A stretch of 64,000 nt of DNA from Helicobacteraceae bacterium (GTDB taxonomy: Bacteria; Campylobacterota; Campylobacteria; Campylobacterales; Sulfurimonadaceae), in contig JALWGC010000019.1 in NCBI GenBank assembly GCA_027038835.1, positions 88,968-152,967 on the forward strand, read 5' to 3'. This document shows, in pieces, positions 31,256-40,468 of this stretch. The notes under the pieces were generated by a model, which worked only from the letters and a program-made list of their open reading frames with translations, was not told where the DNA came from and did no database searches. Positions within the stretch are counted from its first letter, which is position 1, and every line of letters begins with the position of its first letter. The position numbers and the translations under genes are program-made.

Positions 31256-32893
31256 TTGAAAAAAATACTCACTTTCACAACCATGACTGTGACATTGTCG
31301 CTGCTGGCTTTTTATGGCTGCGGTGGCGGAGGCGGTGAAACTTCATCCACCCCGCAGACAAGCACGCCAAAACCTACACGCAACACCCCACCCCAAGGTA
31401 CGGCGCAACTTGGAAACCTCGCTAATGCACATGTAAAAATCTTCGAAATCACTGACGATGGGAAAAGGATTCTCAAATGGAAAGAAAAAACTTCCAATGG
31501 TGACACTCTTGAGAAAATCGGTAAGTTCAATCTCCACGCCGATGAGCTAAAACCAAACACGTTCTACCTCTACGCAGTCAAAGGCGGAGAGGACTGGGAT
31601 GCCGACGACAACGGCATCAAAGACAAACAACCGACCAAAAACAAAGGCGTCGTAAGAGCCATAGCCAAAGGAAGCGAAATCAAAGAGGTCGCCGACGAAT
31701 TCAAAGTGACCATCGTCAGCGAAATCGTTTTTGAAAAAGTAGCCAAAACCCTCAAATACGACTTCGACCCAAAAACATTCGAAAAAATTCTACAAAAAGA
31801 AGCCGCAAGTGTCATACTAGACATAGACAACAACGGAGAAATAAACAACAAAGATATCATCAAATTCCACCCTCACAAAAAACGGCATAGATTGAAAAAA
31901 CATTACAGAAAAAAGCTTAGACACATCCTCTTTGCCATCCACGACGGCAAGCCTGCACTGGATAGAAAGTATCATATCGTAGCGAGATTGGGCAAAGTCG
32001 GCTTCGCTCACAAACTCGCTCTCTCAAAAGATGAAAACAAGCTGTTCGTAGCGGGTGGGCAAAAAGGGATATTCATCGTCGATATCACAAAAAAAACAAA
32101 GCCGAAAACCATTGAAAATTTCGCTACACCCGGCATAATCGCTTTGGATGTCGCACTTAGCGCAGATATCTCCAAAGCCTACATCGTAGATAAAACGAAA
32201 GGGTTGCTCATTGTCGATATCAACGCTTCACAAACGACACCGCTTGGAAGTTTCGAAACAGGCAACAACACCTACGCACTCGCTCTCTCCAAAGATGGTA
32301 AAAAAGCCTACATAACTGCGGGGAAAAAGGGAGTCTTCATCGTCGATATCACCGACGCACACAATCCGCTACTTCTTGGCAACTACGACACCAACGGCGC
32401 TTGTTTCGCTATTGCCATTTCGAATGACGAGAAAAAAGCCTACATAGCCGATGGAAGAAAAGGGTTGAAAATCATCGACGTATCCGACCCGGCGAACCCC
32501 TATTTGGCAGGTTCGTACAAAACAAGAAGCAACACCCAAAGCGTCGTCATCTCCAAAGATGCGACCAAAGCGTATGTATCGACGGGAAAGAAAGGGATAG
32601 CGATCATCGACGTCGAAGATGTTTCCCATCCGACGCTTCTTGGCAGATGCGACACCAACAGTACCATAACGAGCGTCACGCTCTCAAAAGACGAGAAGAA
32701 AATCTATGCAACCGATAACAAAAAAGGGATGGTCGTCATCGATGTAAGCGATGCCAAAAATCCAACCGTTATCGATTCTTACTTTGGTAAGAGGTTCTCC
32801 CCTCATCAAATTGTCATCTCCCATGATGGAACGAAAGCGTATGTCGCAAACGGGAAAAAAGGGATAACGATTGTAGATTTGGATGTTTTCTAA
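31256..32893 (+). CDS. LVIVD-repeat beta-propeller lipoprotein with EF-hand-like loops
   Basis: 545 residues. The signal peptide ends at FYGC (Cys near 22), followed by a Gly run and a Thr/Pro linker, so it is probably a surface or periplasmic lipoprotein. Two Ca-binding-like loops, DWDADDNGIKD near 114 and DIDNNGEINNKD near 189, precede a basic patch. From about 250 to the end there are seven LVIVD repeats of about 41 residues (pattern KAYI-GKKGIFIVDI), predicting a seven-bladed propeller. Start is TTG after AAAGGAT. Function unknown; similar proteins are cell-surface adhesin-like. Convergent with the next gene, overlapping 4 bases. Confidence 0.8.
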   Translation: MKKILTFTTMTVTLSLLAFYGCGGGGGETSSTPQTSTPKPTRNTPPQGTAQLGNLANAHVKIFEITDDGKRILKWKEKTSNGDTLEKIGKFNLHADELKPNTFYLYAVKGGEDWDADDNGIKDKQPTKNKGVVRAIAKGSEIKEVADEFKVTIVSEIVFEKVAKTLKYDFDPKTFEKILQKEAASVILDIDNNGEINNKDIIKFHPHKKRHRLKKHYRKKLRHILFAIHDGKPALDRKYHIVARLGKVGFAHKLALSKDENKLFVAGGQKGIFIVDITKKTKPKTIENFATPGIIALDVALSADISKAYIVDKTKGLLIVDINASQTTPLGSFETGNNTYALALSKDGKKAYITAGKKGVFIVDITDAHNPLLLGNYDTNGACFAIAISNDEKKAYIADGRKGLKIIDVSDPANPYLAGSYKTRSNTQSVVISKDATKAYVSTGKKGIAIIDVEDVSHPTLLGRCDTNSTITSVTLSKDEKKIYATDNKKGMVVIDVSDAKNPTVIDSYFGKRFSPHQIVISHDGTKAYVANGKKGITIVDLDVF

Positions 32894-34146
32894 ACACCCA
32901 AATCGACCTTTTTCTTTATATACTCTTTATAATAGCCGTATCCGCCGACGATGTTGCTTAGAAGCATAGAGGAGGAGAGGAAAAACAAAATCGACGCCAC
33001 GACAACGAAAAAGCTTCCAAAAGGTGTCAGCAAAAACGTCGCATACGAAGCGAAATAGAACCAAACCTGCCATTGCATCCGTTTGCGTTGTATCACTTCA
33101 CTCATCTCCGCTTCGAAAACCATCGAAGAGCTTAGATGAAACCAAGTCAAAAACGGCACTATCTTGTACAACATCGCATTTATAAGCGCGTAGATACCGC
33201 CAAAAAAAGCGAAAAACCCTACCGCTAACGCGACATCGGTTTTGAAAAAATCGTCAACACCAAAGAGCGATGCCGCCACACTTAGGTTGAGCATGGAAAA
33301 GTACCACAATGTAACGCTGATATCGCTTCGTGCCCGTTTTCTGTTTTTCAAGATTTTGATGCTGAAAAACGCAAATACCATTACACATAAAGCGAGCAAA
33401 ATCTTCAAAACGCTCACCAAATGTAAATTTTCATCAAGACGAAAAAATACGAACCCAAGAAGCAAAAGCAGTATAAGTTTATACAGATGCTCTTTTAGGA
33501 GTTTTGGAAATTCGTTCGCGACGAAAAACATAGGGATAATTCGGTACGAAACCGCATCGATCAGTAAAAAGACCCACCCAAACAACATAAGCGCTATATG
33601 GATTTCTCCAAATCTTACCGTATCGACAAACCCGCTATGCCCTATCAAAGCGATAAAACCAAACACCGTTGCAACGAACAAAAGGGCGAAACTCGCTGCG
33701 AAGTTTTGCACCAAGAAGTCCTTCTCCTGACTTTGAAAAACGGTGTTGAACGAGAGGTAGGCAAAGTACAAAAAAGCTCCAAGTAACATCGACCCGCCCA
33801 GATGCATCGACAAAGTTGTCTCGGACAAAAAACCGCCGACAAACAAAACCGCCCCAAGATTAAGCAAGCCGTAGATGAGATTTGCATTAGTAACGACGTT
33901 TTTATAAGGGATACCAAGCATCACGGGTAGCATTTGAAACATCGAGCCTATCATAATATGTGAAAAAAATCCGATGGTAAGTACATGAGTGAGCGCAATA
34001 GCTTCATACTCGTAGCGTGTTTGTATTTGGGTGCCAAAAAGTGCCGTTAGCACGCTCAAAACGACAAGATACACTCCACCCGTTATATAGAACCGAAGCG
34101 GTATCGCATATGGCGGTGCTTGCTCTAGACTAAGACCTTGAAACAT
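32890..34146 (-). CDS. Polytopic membrane protein, NnrS/heme-copper-like, in an NO-linked cluster
   Basis: 418 residues with about 12 helices and little else. Histidines sit inside helices: LTHVLTIGFFSH near 53 and 63, GEIHIALMLFGW near 182 and TWFHLSSS near 335. This recalls the NnrS and oxidase subunit I-like families that bind heme and are induced by NO. Assignment to NnrS itself is not certain. It follows DUF2249 and hemerythrin genes with overlaps, a combination typical of nitrosative-stress loci. Confidence 0.6.
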   Translation of the reverse strand: MFQGLSLEQAPPYAIPLRFYITGGVYLVVLSVLTALFGTQIQTRYEYEAIALTHVLTIGFFSHIMIGSMFQMLPVMLGIPYKNVVTNANLIYGLLNLGAVLFVGGFLSETTLSMHLGGSMLLGAFLYFAYLSFNTVFQSQEKDFLVQNFAASFALLFVATVFGFIALIGHSGFVDTVRFGEIHIALMLFGWVFLLIDAVSYRIIPMFFVANEFPKLLKEHLYKLILLLLLGFVFFRLDENLHLVSVLKILLALCVMVFAFFSIKILKNRKRARSDISVTLWYFSMLNLSVAASLFGVDDFFKTDVALAVGFFAFFGGIYALINAMLYKIVPFLTWFHLSSSMVFEAEMSEVIQRKRMQWQVWFYFASYATFLLTPFGSFFVVVASILFFLSSSMLLSNIVGGYGYYKEYIKKKVDLGV

Positions 34147-34363
34147 TTTTTCTCCATATTTTCATCAAAAAATCTCCCGGCTCGTCTTTGAGCACCTCGT
34201 ACTCCATATGACGCGCGGCAATCTCGCCAAAAAGGTGGCGAGGATTCATGCGGTGCTTAAAAAAAAGCACCTCGTTCTCTTGCAGCTGCTCCAACGCCAA
34301 AACAGCTTCTATAAGCGGCTTTGGCGCTTCAAGCTCACTTACATCGAGGAAAATCTCTTTCAT
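34130..34363 (-). CDS. DUF2249 family protein
   Basis: 77 residues starting MKEIFLDVSELEAPKPLIEA, with the family pattern of a short alpha/beta domain: a conserved DVSELE opening, an LQENEVLFFKH strand, and a PGDFLMKIW strand near the end. DUF2249 proteins are small TusA-like folds often found beside hemerythrin and NO-metabolism genes; the biochemical role is unknown. The ATG overlaps the hemerythrin stop (TGATG) and the 3' end overlaps the membrane protein by 17 bases. Confidence 0.78.
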   Translation of the reverse strand: MKEIFLDVSELEAPKPLIEAVLALEQLQENEVLFFKHRMNPRHLFGEIAARHMEYEVLKDEPGDFLMKIWRKNVSRS

Positions 34364-34794
34364 CACCAGTTTTGCAGTTTTTCCACCATTTCGTCGTTTT
34401 TGTCGCTTAGGTGCTGTTGCATCATCGTATAAAGCATCTGTTCCTCTTTCGCGTTGTGTTGTTGCAGTAAAATGTTCATCGACTCCCCAAGCCCGTAAAT
34501 GCGCTCTTTGTCTTTGGCGTTGTATGCTTCGTCCATCTTTTCAAAAAGCGATTTGGCTTGAGAATGTTCCATCCTCATCACTTGTGTCGGACCTTGTGTC
34601 ATACCTGTTCTTGCCTCGAATTCCGCAAAGAGATACTCCTCTTCCATATCGAAATGTTTGAGCGTTTCATCCTTAAAAGCGATATAGCGCTCCAAAGCGG
34701 TATCGAAATCTCCGTTTTCAACCGCTTCTTCCGCATTGGCGAGCAGATGGTCACACTCTCTGTGTTTGTGGGTCATAAAATCTTTTATCGTCAT
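34363..34794 (-). CDS. Hemerythrin HHE-domain protein
   Basis: A 143-residue four-helix-bundle protein. Potential di-iron ligands are HKHRECDH (9-16), HFDMEEEYLF near 48 with His and Glu, MRMEHSQ near 78 and QQHNAKEE near 113. Such HHE proteins bind O2 or NO, or act in iron-centre repair, in the cytosol. First gene of the unit with DUF2249 and the NnrS-like protein; own -10 TATAAT 24 bases upstream. Confidence 0.87.
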   Translation of the reverse strand: MTIKDFMTHKHRECDHLLANAEEAVENGDFDTALERYIAFKDETLKHFDMEEEYLFAEFEARTGMTQGPTQVMRMEHSQAKSLFEKMDEAYNAKDKERIYGLGESMNILLQQHNAKEEQMLYTMMQQHLSDKNDEMVEKLQNW

Positions 34795-34817
34795 ACTTTT
34801 CTCCTGCTTTTTTCGAA

Positions 34818-34876
34818 ATTATACCAAAATCGGATAATTTTACTCTTATTTGTAGTTTATCATTTTTGCATATAAT
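34818..34876. promoter_or_regulatory. Divergent promoters of the hemerythrin unit and the acyl-CoA synthetase
   Basis: Minus strand TATAAT at 34818-34823 for the hemerythrin gene; plus strand TATAAT at 34871-34876, 26 bases before the synthetase ATG. Between them, TGTAGTTTATCATT (34851-34864) is identical to 34 bases-upstream sequence in the nor/nir promoter at 20400-20413, in the same orientation relative to the minus-strand genes. Confidence 0.5.
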
Positions 34877-34901
34877 ACTAAAAAAGCAAAAAGAGGTTTT
34901 T

Positions 34902-36578
34902 ATGGATTATCCTTACAAAGGGCTAGAACCCTACACCTTGGCGAACCTTCTTGATAGAAGCGTCGAGCTTTACAGCGGCAACGAAGCGTTTGGAAGCGTC
35001 GAGGGGTTGGCGATGAGCTACAAAGAGATGAAGAAAAAAGTCGATGCCATGGTCGAAATACTTCGTCAAAACGGCATCAAAAAAGGGGACAAAGTCGCTC
35101 TTTTGAGTGAAAATATGCCAAACTGGCCTATTGCCTACTTCAGCATAACCTACATCGGAGCGGTAGTCGTGCCGATACTGCCCGATTTCAATCCCGCCGA
35201 CGTACACCATATACTTCGCCACTCCGAAGCGAAGGGGGTTTTCGTTTCTTCCAGACACCAACACACCATCGAAGACCTTGATGAAGCGAACGTCATGTTC
35301 GTAGTCAATCTCGATACCCTCACACTCATAGAAGACCTCAGCCGCTTTGGCTACATCGCACAATTTCGCCAAAAAATCGCGGGGAAAATCAAAAAGAACG
35401 AAGAGCATTACAAACCTCAAGAAGAGGACCTTGCTGCGCTACTTTACACCTCCGGTACGACGGGGCACTCAAAAGGGGTGATGCTCACTCACAAAAACCT
35501 CACCACAAACGCCATGAGCTCTTTTAGCGTGGTGGCTATCAAACCCGATGACGTTTTCCTCTCCATGCTTCCTTTGGCGCACACGTTCGAATGTACCGTA
35601 GGGATGCTCGTTCCGGTTCTCCACGGTGCTTCGGTTCGCTACCTCGACAAGCCACCTACCCCTTCTATCTTACTCAAAGCGTTCGCGAAGGTGCGCCCGA
35701 CGATGATGCTGAGCGTCCCGCTGGTTATAGAAAAAATATTCAAAAACAAAATCCTCTCGCGCATCAACGCTTCGTTCATCACTCGTACACTCTACAAAAC
35801 GGAGTTTTTCAAACGACTTATCCATAAAAAAGCGGGTAAAACACTTATGGAAACGTTCGGCGGCAGGCTACGCTTTTACGGTATCGGAGGTGCACCCCTG
35901 CCACGATACGTCGAAGAGTTCCTCTATGACGGCGGCATCCCCTACGTCGTTGGGTACGGTCTGACAGAAACCGCACCTTTGCTTTGTGGCACACCGCTTG
36001 GTACAACCAAAAAAATAGGCTCGACCGGACCTGCACTTTATGGCGTGAAACTCAAGATCAAAGACCCAAACGAACATGGCGAGGGGGAGATTTGCGCCAA
36101 AAGCCCAAGCGTGATGCTCGGCTACTACAAAGACGAAGAAAAAACCAAAGAGGTTTTCGATGAGGATGGGTGGTTTTTAACGGGTGATCTTGGCTACATA
36201 GACGATGACGGATATCTTTTCATCAGCGGACGCAGCAAGAACATGATTCTTGGGCCAAGCGGTGAAAACATCTACCCCGAACAGATAGAATCGATTCTCA
36301 ATCAACATCCACTCGTTCTCGATTCGCTCGTTCTCGATAAAGATGGCAAACTCGTCGCACGCATCCATCTGGATTATGAACAAGTCGATAAACTCTTCAA
36401 TGCCCAAAAACGCCCCGAAAGCGAGGTGAAAAAAGATATAGAAAACCTTTTGGAAGAGATACGCATCGAAAGTAACAAACGCTTAGCGAGCTTTTCGAAA
36501 ATCACGAAATTCATAGAACAGCAAGAGGAGTTCATCAAAACACCGACGAAAAAGATAAAAAGGTATCTGTATACGTAG
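34902..36578 (+). CDS. AMP-binding long-chain acyl-CoA/acyl-ACP synthetase
   Basis: 558-residue adenylate-forming enzyme that activates fatty acids. Signature LLYTSGTTGHSKGVMLTH near 182, GYGLTETAPL near 352, and the hinge region GWFLTGDLGYIDDDGYLFISGRSKNMI-type blocks near 425-450. The ATG at 34902 is chosen because AGAGG precedes it and an in-frame upstream ATG lies before the -10 box. Chain length and acceptor are unknown. In Campylobacterota it may recycle free fatty acids into phospholipid. Confidence 0.9.
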   Translation: MDYPYKGLEPYTLANLLDRSVELYSGNEAFGSVEGLAMSYKEMKKKVDAMVEILRQNGIKKGDKVALLSENMPNWPIAYFSITYIGAVVVPILPDFNPADVHHILRHSEAKGVFVSSRHQHTIEDLDEANVMFVVNLDTLTLIEDLSRFGYIAQFRQKIAGKIKKNEEHYKPQEEDLAALLYTSGTTGHSKGVMLTHKNLTTNAMSSFSVVAIKPDDVFLSMLPLAHTFECTVGMLVPVLHGASVRYLDKPPTPSILLKAFAKVRPTMMLSVPLVIEKIFKNKILSRINASFITRTLYKTEFFKRLIHKKAGKTLMETFGGRLRFYGIGGAPLPRYVEEFLYDGGIPYVVGYGLTETAPLLCGTPLGTTKKIGSTGPALYGVKLKIKDPNEHGEGEICAKSPSVMLGYYKDEEKTKEVFDEDGWFLTGDLGYIDDDGYLFISGRSKNMILGPSGENIYPEQIESILNQHPLVLDSLVLDKDGKLVARIHLDYEQVDKLFNAQKRPESEVKKDIENLLEEIRIESNKRLASFSKITKFIEQQEEFIKTPTKKIKRYLYT

Positions 36579-36608
36579 AACTGCCATTACTAATGACTTA
36601 TTACATGC

Positions 36609-36614
36609 TATAAT
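36609..36614 (+). promoter_or_regulatory. -10 element of ychF
   Basis: TATAAT in catgcTATAATtcc, 30 bases before the ychF ATG. No recognisable -35. Confidence 0.5.
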
Positions 36615-36643
36615 TCCAAAAAATTTTACTATCAAGGCAATAT

Positions 36644-37744
36644 ATGGGACTCGCAATAGGACTCGTAGGACTTCCAAACGTCGGAAAATCGACCACTTTC
36701 AACGCACTTACAAAAGCACAAAACGCCGAAGCGGCGAACTATCCGTTTTGTACGATAGAACCGAACAAAGCGGTCGTTCCCGTACCCGATGAGAGACTTG
36801 GCGAACTAGCTAAAATCGTCAATCCAGAACGCATACAATACTCCACTATCGACTTCGTCGATATCGCAGGTCTAGTCAAGGGTGCCTCTCAAGGAGAGGG
36901 GCTTGGAAACAAGTTTCTTTCCAACATTCGTGAAACCGAGGTCATCTTGCAGGTGGTTCGTTGTTTCGAAGATGAAAACATCGTTCACAACGAAGGAAGT
37001 ATCGACCCTATCCGCGATGTGGAGATTATCGAAGGAGAGTTAATTCTCGCCGATATCGAAGTGGTGCAAAACAGAATGGAGCGGCTGAAAAAACAGCTCA
37101 AAGCGGACAAAAAAGCTCAACCGAAATACGACATCGCCGAAGAACTCAGTGAGTGGCTGGCTGAGGGCAACTTGGCTCGAAACTTTCCAAAAGCCGACAC
37201 CGACGAGTACAAAGAACTCGCAAAAGAGGTGCGACTCCTCACCGACAAAGAGATCATGTACGCAGCCAACGTCGATGAAGATGGACTGCTTGAAGACAAC
37301 GAGTATGTCCAAGCACTCAGAGAACATGCGAACAAGAACAACAGCGAACTTATAAAACTGTGTGCAAAAATCGAAGAGGAGCTCGTAGGTCTTGAAGAGG
37401 ATGAAGCAAAAGAGTTTTTGGAATCACTCGGTGTCGAGGAGTCAGGTCTTGAGCAAATCATCCGCAAGGGGTTTGATAAACTCGGACTTATGAGCTACTT
37501 CACAGCCGGTGTCAAAGAGGTTCGAAGCTGGACTATCAAGAAAAACACCACCGCTCCAAAAGCGGCAGCCGTCATCCACAACGACTTTGAAAAAGGGTTT
37601 ATCCGCGCTGAAGTGATAAGCTATGAAGATTTCGTCAAATACGGCGGTGAAGCGGGTGCTAAAGAAGCGGGTAAAATGCGACTCGAAGGAAAAGACTACA
37701 TCGTCCAAGACGGCGATATCATGCACTTTCGATTCAACGTCTAA
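36644..37744 (+). CDS. ychF: Redox-responsive ATPase/GTPase YchF (OLA1 family)
   Basis: 366 residues, the standard length. G1 GLPNVGKST near 9, G3 [10 protein letters not shown] near 71, and the atypical NxxE specificity motif (NVDE near 208) that makes the family prefer ATP. A coiled-coil insert (about 130-200) and a C-terminal TGS domain (about 283-366, ending IMHFRFNV) complete it. A translation-associated P-loop protein present in nearly all bacteria. Confidence 0.97.
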   Translation: MGLAIGLVGLPNVGKSTTFNALTKAQNAEAANYPFCTIEPNKAVVPVPDERLGELAKIVNPERIQYSTIDFVDIAGLVKGASQGEGLGNKFLSNIRETEVILQVVRCFEDENIVHNEGSIDPIRDVEIIEGELILADIEVVQNRMERLKKQLKADKKAQPKYDIAEELSEWLAEGNLARNFPKADTDEYKELAKEVRLLTDKEIMYAANVDEDGLLEDNEYVQALREHANKNNSELIKLCAKIEEELVGLEEDEAKEFLESLGVEESGLEQIIRKGFDKLGLMSYFTAGVKEVRSWTIKKNTTAPKAAAVIHNDFEKGFIRAEVISYEDFVKYGGEAGAKEAGKMRLEGKDYIVQDGDIMHFRFNV

Positions 37745-37790
37745 TTAAAGTTTTATATAAGTGCGTTTTTACACACTTGAAAAAATATGC

Positions 37791-37796
37791 TATACT
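37791..37796 (+). promoter_or_regulatory. -10 element of the MntA-HepT operon
   Basis: TATACT in atgcTATACTaaacc, 33 bases before the antitoxin ATG. A weak hairpin (AAGTGCG...CACACTT, about 37760-37778) before it could end ychF transcription. Confidence 0.45.
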
Positions 37797-37828
37797 AAAC
37801 CAAAGCAACTCTAAAAAAGGATGTTAAG

Positions 37829-38128
37829 ATGTCATATCAGCTCAGTAGAACAGATATACTAAACTTTTTAACATCCCATAAAGAAAAATTACAAAAAGAG
37901 TTTTACATCACCAAAATAGGCTTATTTGGCAGCTATGCAAAAGATTGTGCAAATGAAAATAGTGATATAGACATAGTTATAGAATCTACAAAAAAAGATT
38001 TCTTTCTGCGAGAAGAGCTAAGGGAGTATCTTGAGTCAAACCTGAAAAAAAATGTTGATATTGGGTACTTAGATACTATTCGCACTTTTTATAAAAACAA
38101 GATACTAAAAGATATCATCTATGTCTAA
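37829..38128 (+). CDS. mntA: MntA-type nucleotidyltransferase antitoxin
   Basis: 99-residue minimal nucleotidyltransferase. The catalytic signature is GLFGSYAKDCANENSDIDI (residues about 32-50): GS followed by the D-x-D pair. MntA antitoxins AMPylate a Tyr in the HepT toxin and so silence it (type VII). It is followed by HepT with an 8-base overlap. This pair is visibly more A/T-rich than its neighbours, suggesting horizontal arrival. Confidence 0.85.
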   Translation: MSYQLSRTDILNFLTSHKEKLQKEFYITKIGLFGSYAKDCANENSDIDIVIESTKKDFFLREELREYLESNLKKNVDIGYLDTIRTFYKNKILKDIIYV

Positions 38129-38564
38129 GAAGAGGAGAAATATCGAACTTTTTATAGTTGATATCTTCATTGCAATTGAAAAAATAAGAAATTATACAAG
38201 TTCGTTTCGTAGTGCAAATGATTTATTACATAGTAGCTTACATTGGGATGCAACTATCAGGCAATTAGAGATTATTGGTGAAGCATTGAACAAACTGTTA
38301 GTCGATGAAAAGTTTGCAAAACACTCTCCTAAATATTTTAGAAGAGTGGTAAACTTTAGAAACAATATTGTTCATGGATATTTTGGTATAGATGCCGAAG
38401 AGGTATGGAATGTGATAACTCTGCATTTAAACTCACTTCAAGATGATATTCAAAATATTGTTGAAAACAACGTCGATATTTCTGAAGCAATTGAATCGGA
38501 AATTGAAGAATATAAGAAACTTAACGATGTAACAATCGTCAAATTTCTCATGAGTTTACAATAG
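38121..38564 (+). CDS. hepT: HepT-type HEPN ribonuclease toxin
   Basis: 147-residue all-helical HEPN protein (DUF86). The catalytic RX4HXY motif is seen as RNNIVHGYF near 104-112, with the Tyr that MntA modifies. HepT dimers cleave RNA, often tRNA. ATG overlaps mntA. The C-terminal 30 residues are an Ile/Glu-rich extension. Convergent with psd, 4 bases apart, so there is little room for a terminator. Confidence 0.87.
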   Translation: MSKKRRNIELFIVDIFIAIEKIRNYTSSFRSANDLLHSSLHWDATIRQLEIIGEALNKLLVDEKFAKHSPKYFRRVVNFRNNIVHGYFGIDAEEVWNVITLHLNSLQDDIQNIVENNVDISEAIESEIEEYKKLNDVTIVKFLMSLQ

Positions 38565-38568
38565 ATTT

Positions 38569-39393
38569 CTATAGCATTTTCGCTATAGTCTCTGCGAACT
38601 TCACTTTTTGTCCAACTTTTACAAGCGGCTTTATCATCCCTTCTTCACTCACAATCACGATAGTCGAGCCCATCTCGAAACATCCAAAATCATCCCCTTT
38701 GTTCAAGTACAGTTCTTCAAATTCGTACAAAGTCGGTTTTTCTACATCGGCGTTGGTTTGAAGTTCGGGAATGAAGTTCACTTTCATCACGCCGACGTTG
38801 AGTGCCGAGACAAGGACTATGAAAAAGCGCTTTTTGTTTTTTACCGCTTCACACTCTATGACGACCCGTTCGTTTTCCACAAAAAGGTTGAGCCGTTTTT
38901 TGAGTGAAGGGAAATTGACCGGATAGAACTTTCCGGGTATGTGCACCGCTCGAAGCACTTTCAGATTTGTCGGGATATGGTAGCGGTGGTAGTCCTTTGG
39001 CGAAAGGTAGAAGTTGATAAAATCTCCCCCCTCCATTTTCTCTTTCGATTCTTTTGGAACAAAATCGCCCAAAAGCTCATTAACACGGTAGCGCATCCCT
39101 TTTATCTGCAAAGCGTAGTCGTTTTTCACTTTTCCCACTTCGGTTATAAGCGAATCGCACGGGCTTATGAAATCGTCCGCATCCAAACTGAAACTGCGCA
39201 TCTCTCTTAGGTTTCTCGTAAAAAGTGCATTGAGAGTTTTGTAATGATGCGGTGGATAGAACTCGCTCATATCCAGCCCCATCAGTTTGACATAACTTGC
39301 ATTGATAATATTTTGAAACCAACTTGGAAACGCTTTTGAAGCGAACTTTCCGAAATTTTGTGATATAAGTGAAGTTATATGTTTTTTATTCAT
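38569..39393 (-). CDS. psd: Phosphatidylserine decarboxylase proenzyme
   Basis: Makes phosphatidylethanolamine at the inner membrane. 274 residues. The self-cleavage motif is MGST at 241-244, with Ser243 expected to become the pyruvoyl group. DYHRYHIP near 135 and HIPGKFYPVN near 152 hold conserved His. Shorter than E. coli Psd but usual for Campylobacterota. Overlaps truD by 8 bases. Confidence 0.93.
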   Translation of the reverse strand: MNKKHITSLISQNFGKFASKAFPSWFQNIINASYVKLMGLDMSEFYPPHHYKTLNALFTRNLREMRSFSLDADDFISPCDSLITEVGKVKNDYALQIKGMRYRVNELLGDFVPKESKEKMEGGDFINFYLSPKDYHRYHIPTNLKVLRAVHIPGKFYPVNFPSLKKRLNLFVENERVVIECEAVKNKKRFFIVLVSALNVGVMKVNFIPELQTNADVEKPTLYEFEELYLNKGDDFGCFEMGSTIVIVSEEGMIKPLVKVGQKVKFAETIAKML

Positions 39394-40468
39394 CTAATCG
39401 TATCTCCTTTTTTGCTATCTCTTCTAAAAATACTGTGGCATAGCTCCCTTTTGGCAACGAAAATTTAAACTCGAACCACGCGTCTTCCTCTTTGTATCTG
39501 CCCTCTATCTCTTCTGGGAACACCCACGCATAACGTCTCGTTCCATCAGCTAAAATCTTCTCATCGAAACTTTTCTCTATCTCTCGTGCGTACTCGACAG
39601 CCACTTTTGCACGTTTACCGCACAAAAGCCCGGTAACGGCGACATCTTTTTGCATAAAACGCGACGCTTCACTCTCCTCGCCGTCATACTCGAACAACCT
39701 GCCATAAGGGTAATGCTGCATGATATCACCACTTAAAAGCTTGAAAATATGCTCTTGCGCTTTCATCTTTTTTATCTCGTTTGCAGGAAGATTGAGTAAC
39801 GATTCGAGTTCGTTTACGCTAAATTCACTAACGAGCTTGCTTATTTCGACCCTTTTGGATAGCCAAAGATTGAAGAGATGGCTCTGATACGCGTTTACTA
39901 GCAATCGTCTCACTTTTGGATTGCGCTCTTTTTTCTCCCCTTTGGCGATTTTCTCACCCAATACATGATTATCGCCGCTATTGCCAAAACGCTGATAGCC
40001 AAAAAAGTTGGGCATCCCGTAACGCTCTATCATCTTCAAAACTTCGAAAATCTTCACAGCATCGCTTGGCATGACCTTTTTGACACGGATGAAAAACCGG
40101 TTGCCCTTGAGATGCCCCATGCGGATTTTGTTGTTGTGGTACGTTGCAGAAAGGATCTTCACGTTTGGATGGGAAAACCGCTTCATCTGCTCCTCGTACT
40201 TTCTATGAAGCGAAATATACTGATAGGTAAGCGCGTGTTTGTCTTTGAGCCCCGCATAGCCTATCTCTTTGTTTTTTATCCCAAGATGGCGGGTTATGGC
40301 GTCTATAAGCTCGAACGTAGAGAGGTTTTTCTTGCGGATATGCAACACAAGGTGCTCCCCCTCACCGCTAAACTCATATAGCGGTATCTCCTCGACGACG
40401 AAATCGGCGGCGTTTTGACGAAAATGAAAACTTATTGGAGCATGGGAAAAAGCGTAAAGTCTATCCAA
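39386..40468 (-). CDS. truD: tRNA pseudouridine(13) synthase TruD
   Basis: 360-residue TruD-family enzyme. The catalytic Asp is in GYAGLKDKHALTYQ (near 68-81); NRFFIRV near 122 and NFFGYQRFGN near 155 are also family motifs. Start is TTG at 40468 with AAAGG upstream, overlapping thiL by 8 bases. Confidence 0.92.
   Translation of the reverse strand: MDRLYAFSHAPISFHFRQNAADFVVEEIPLYEFSGEGEHLVLHIRKKNLSTFELIDAITRHLGIKNKEIGYAGLKDKHALTYQYISLHRKYEEQMKRFSHPNVKILSATYHNNKIRMGHLKGNRFFIRVKKVMPSDAVKIFEVLKMIERYGMPNFFGYQRFGNSGDNHVLGEKIAKGEKKERNPKVRRLLVNAYQSHLFNLWLSKRVEISKLVSEFSVNELESLLNLPANEIKKMKAQEHIFKLLSGDIMQHYPYGRLFEYDGEESEASRFMQKDVAVTGLLCGKRAKVAVEYAREIEKSFDEKILADGTRRYAWVFPEEIEGRYKEEDAWFEFKFSLPKGSYATVFLEEIAKKEIRLDE

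Noticed and set aside
37829-38564. Part of a phage-defence island
   Set aside because: A lone toxin-antitoxin pair between ychF and psd; no restriction, CRISPR, integrase or other defence genes nearby.
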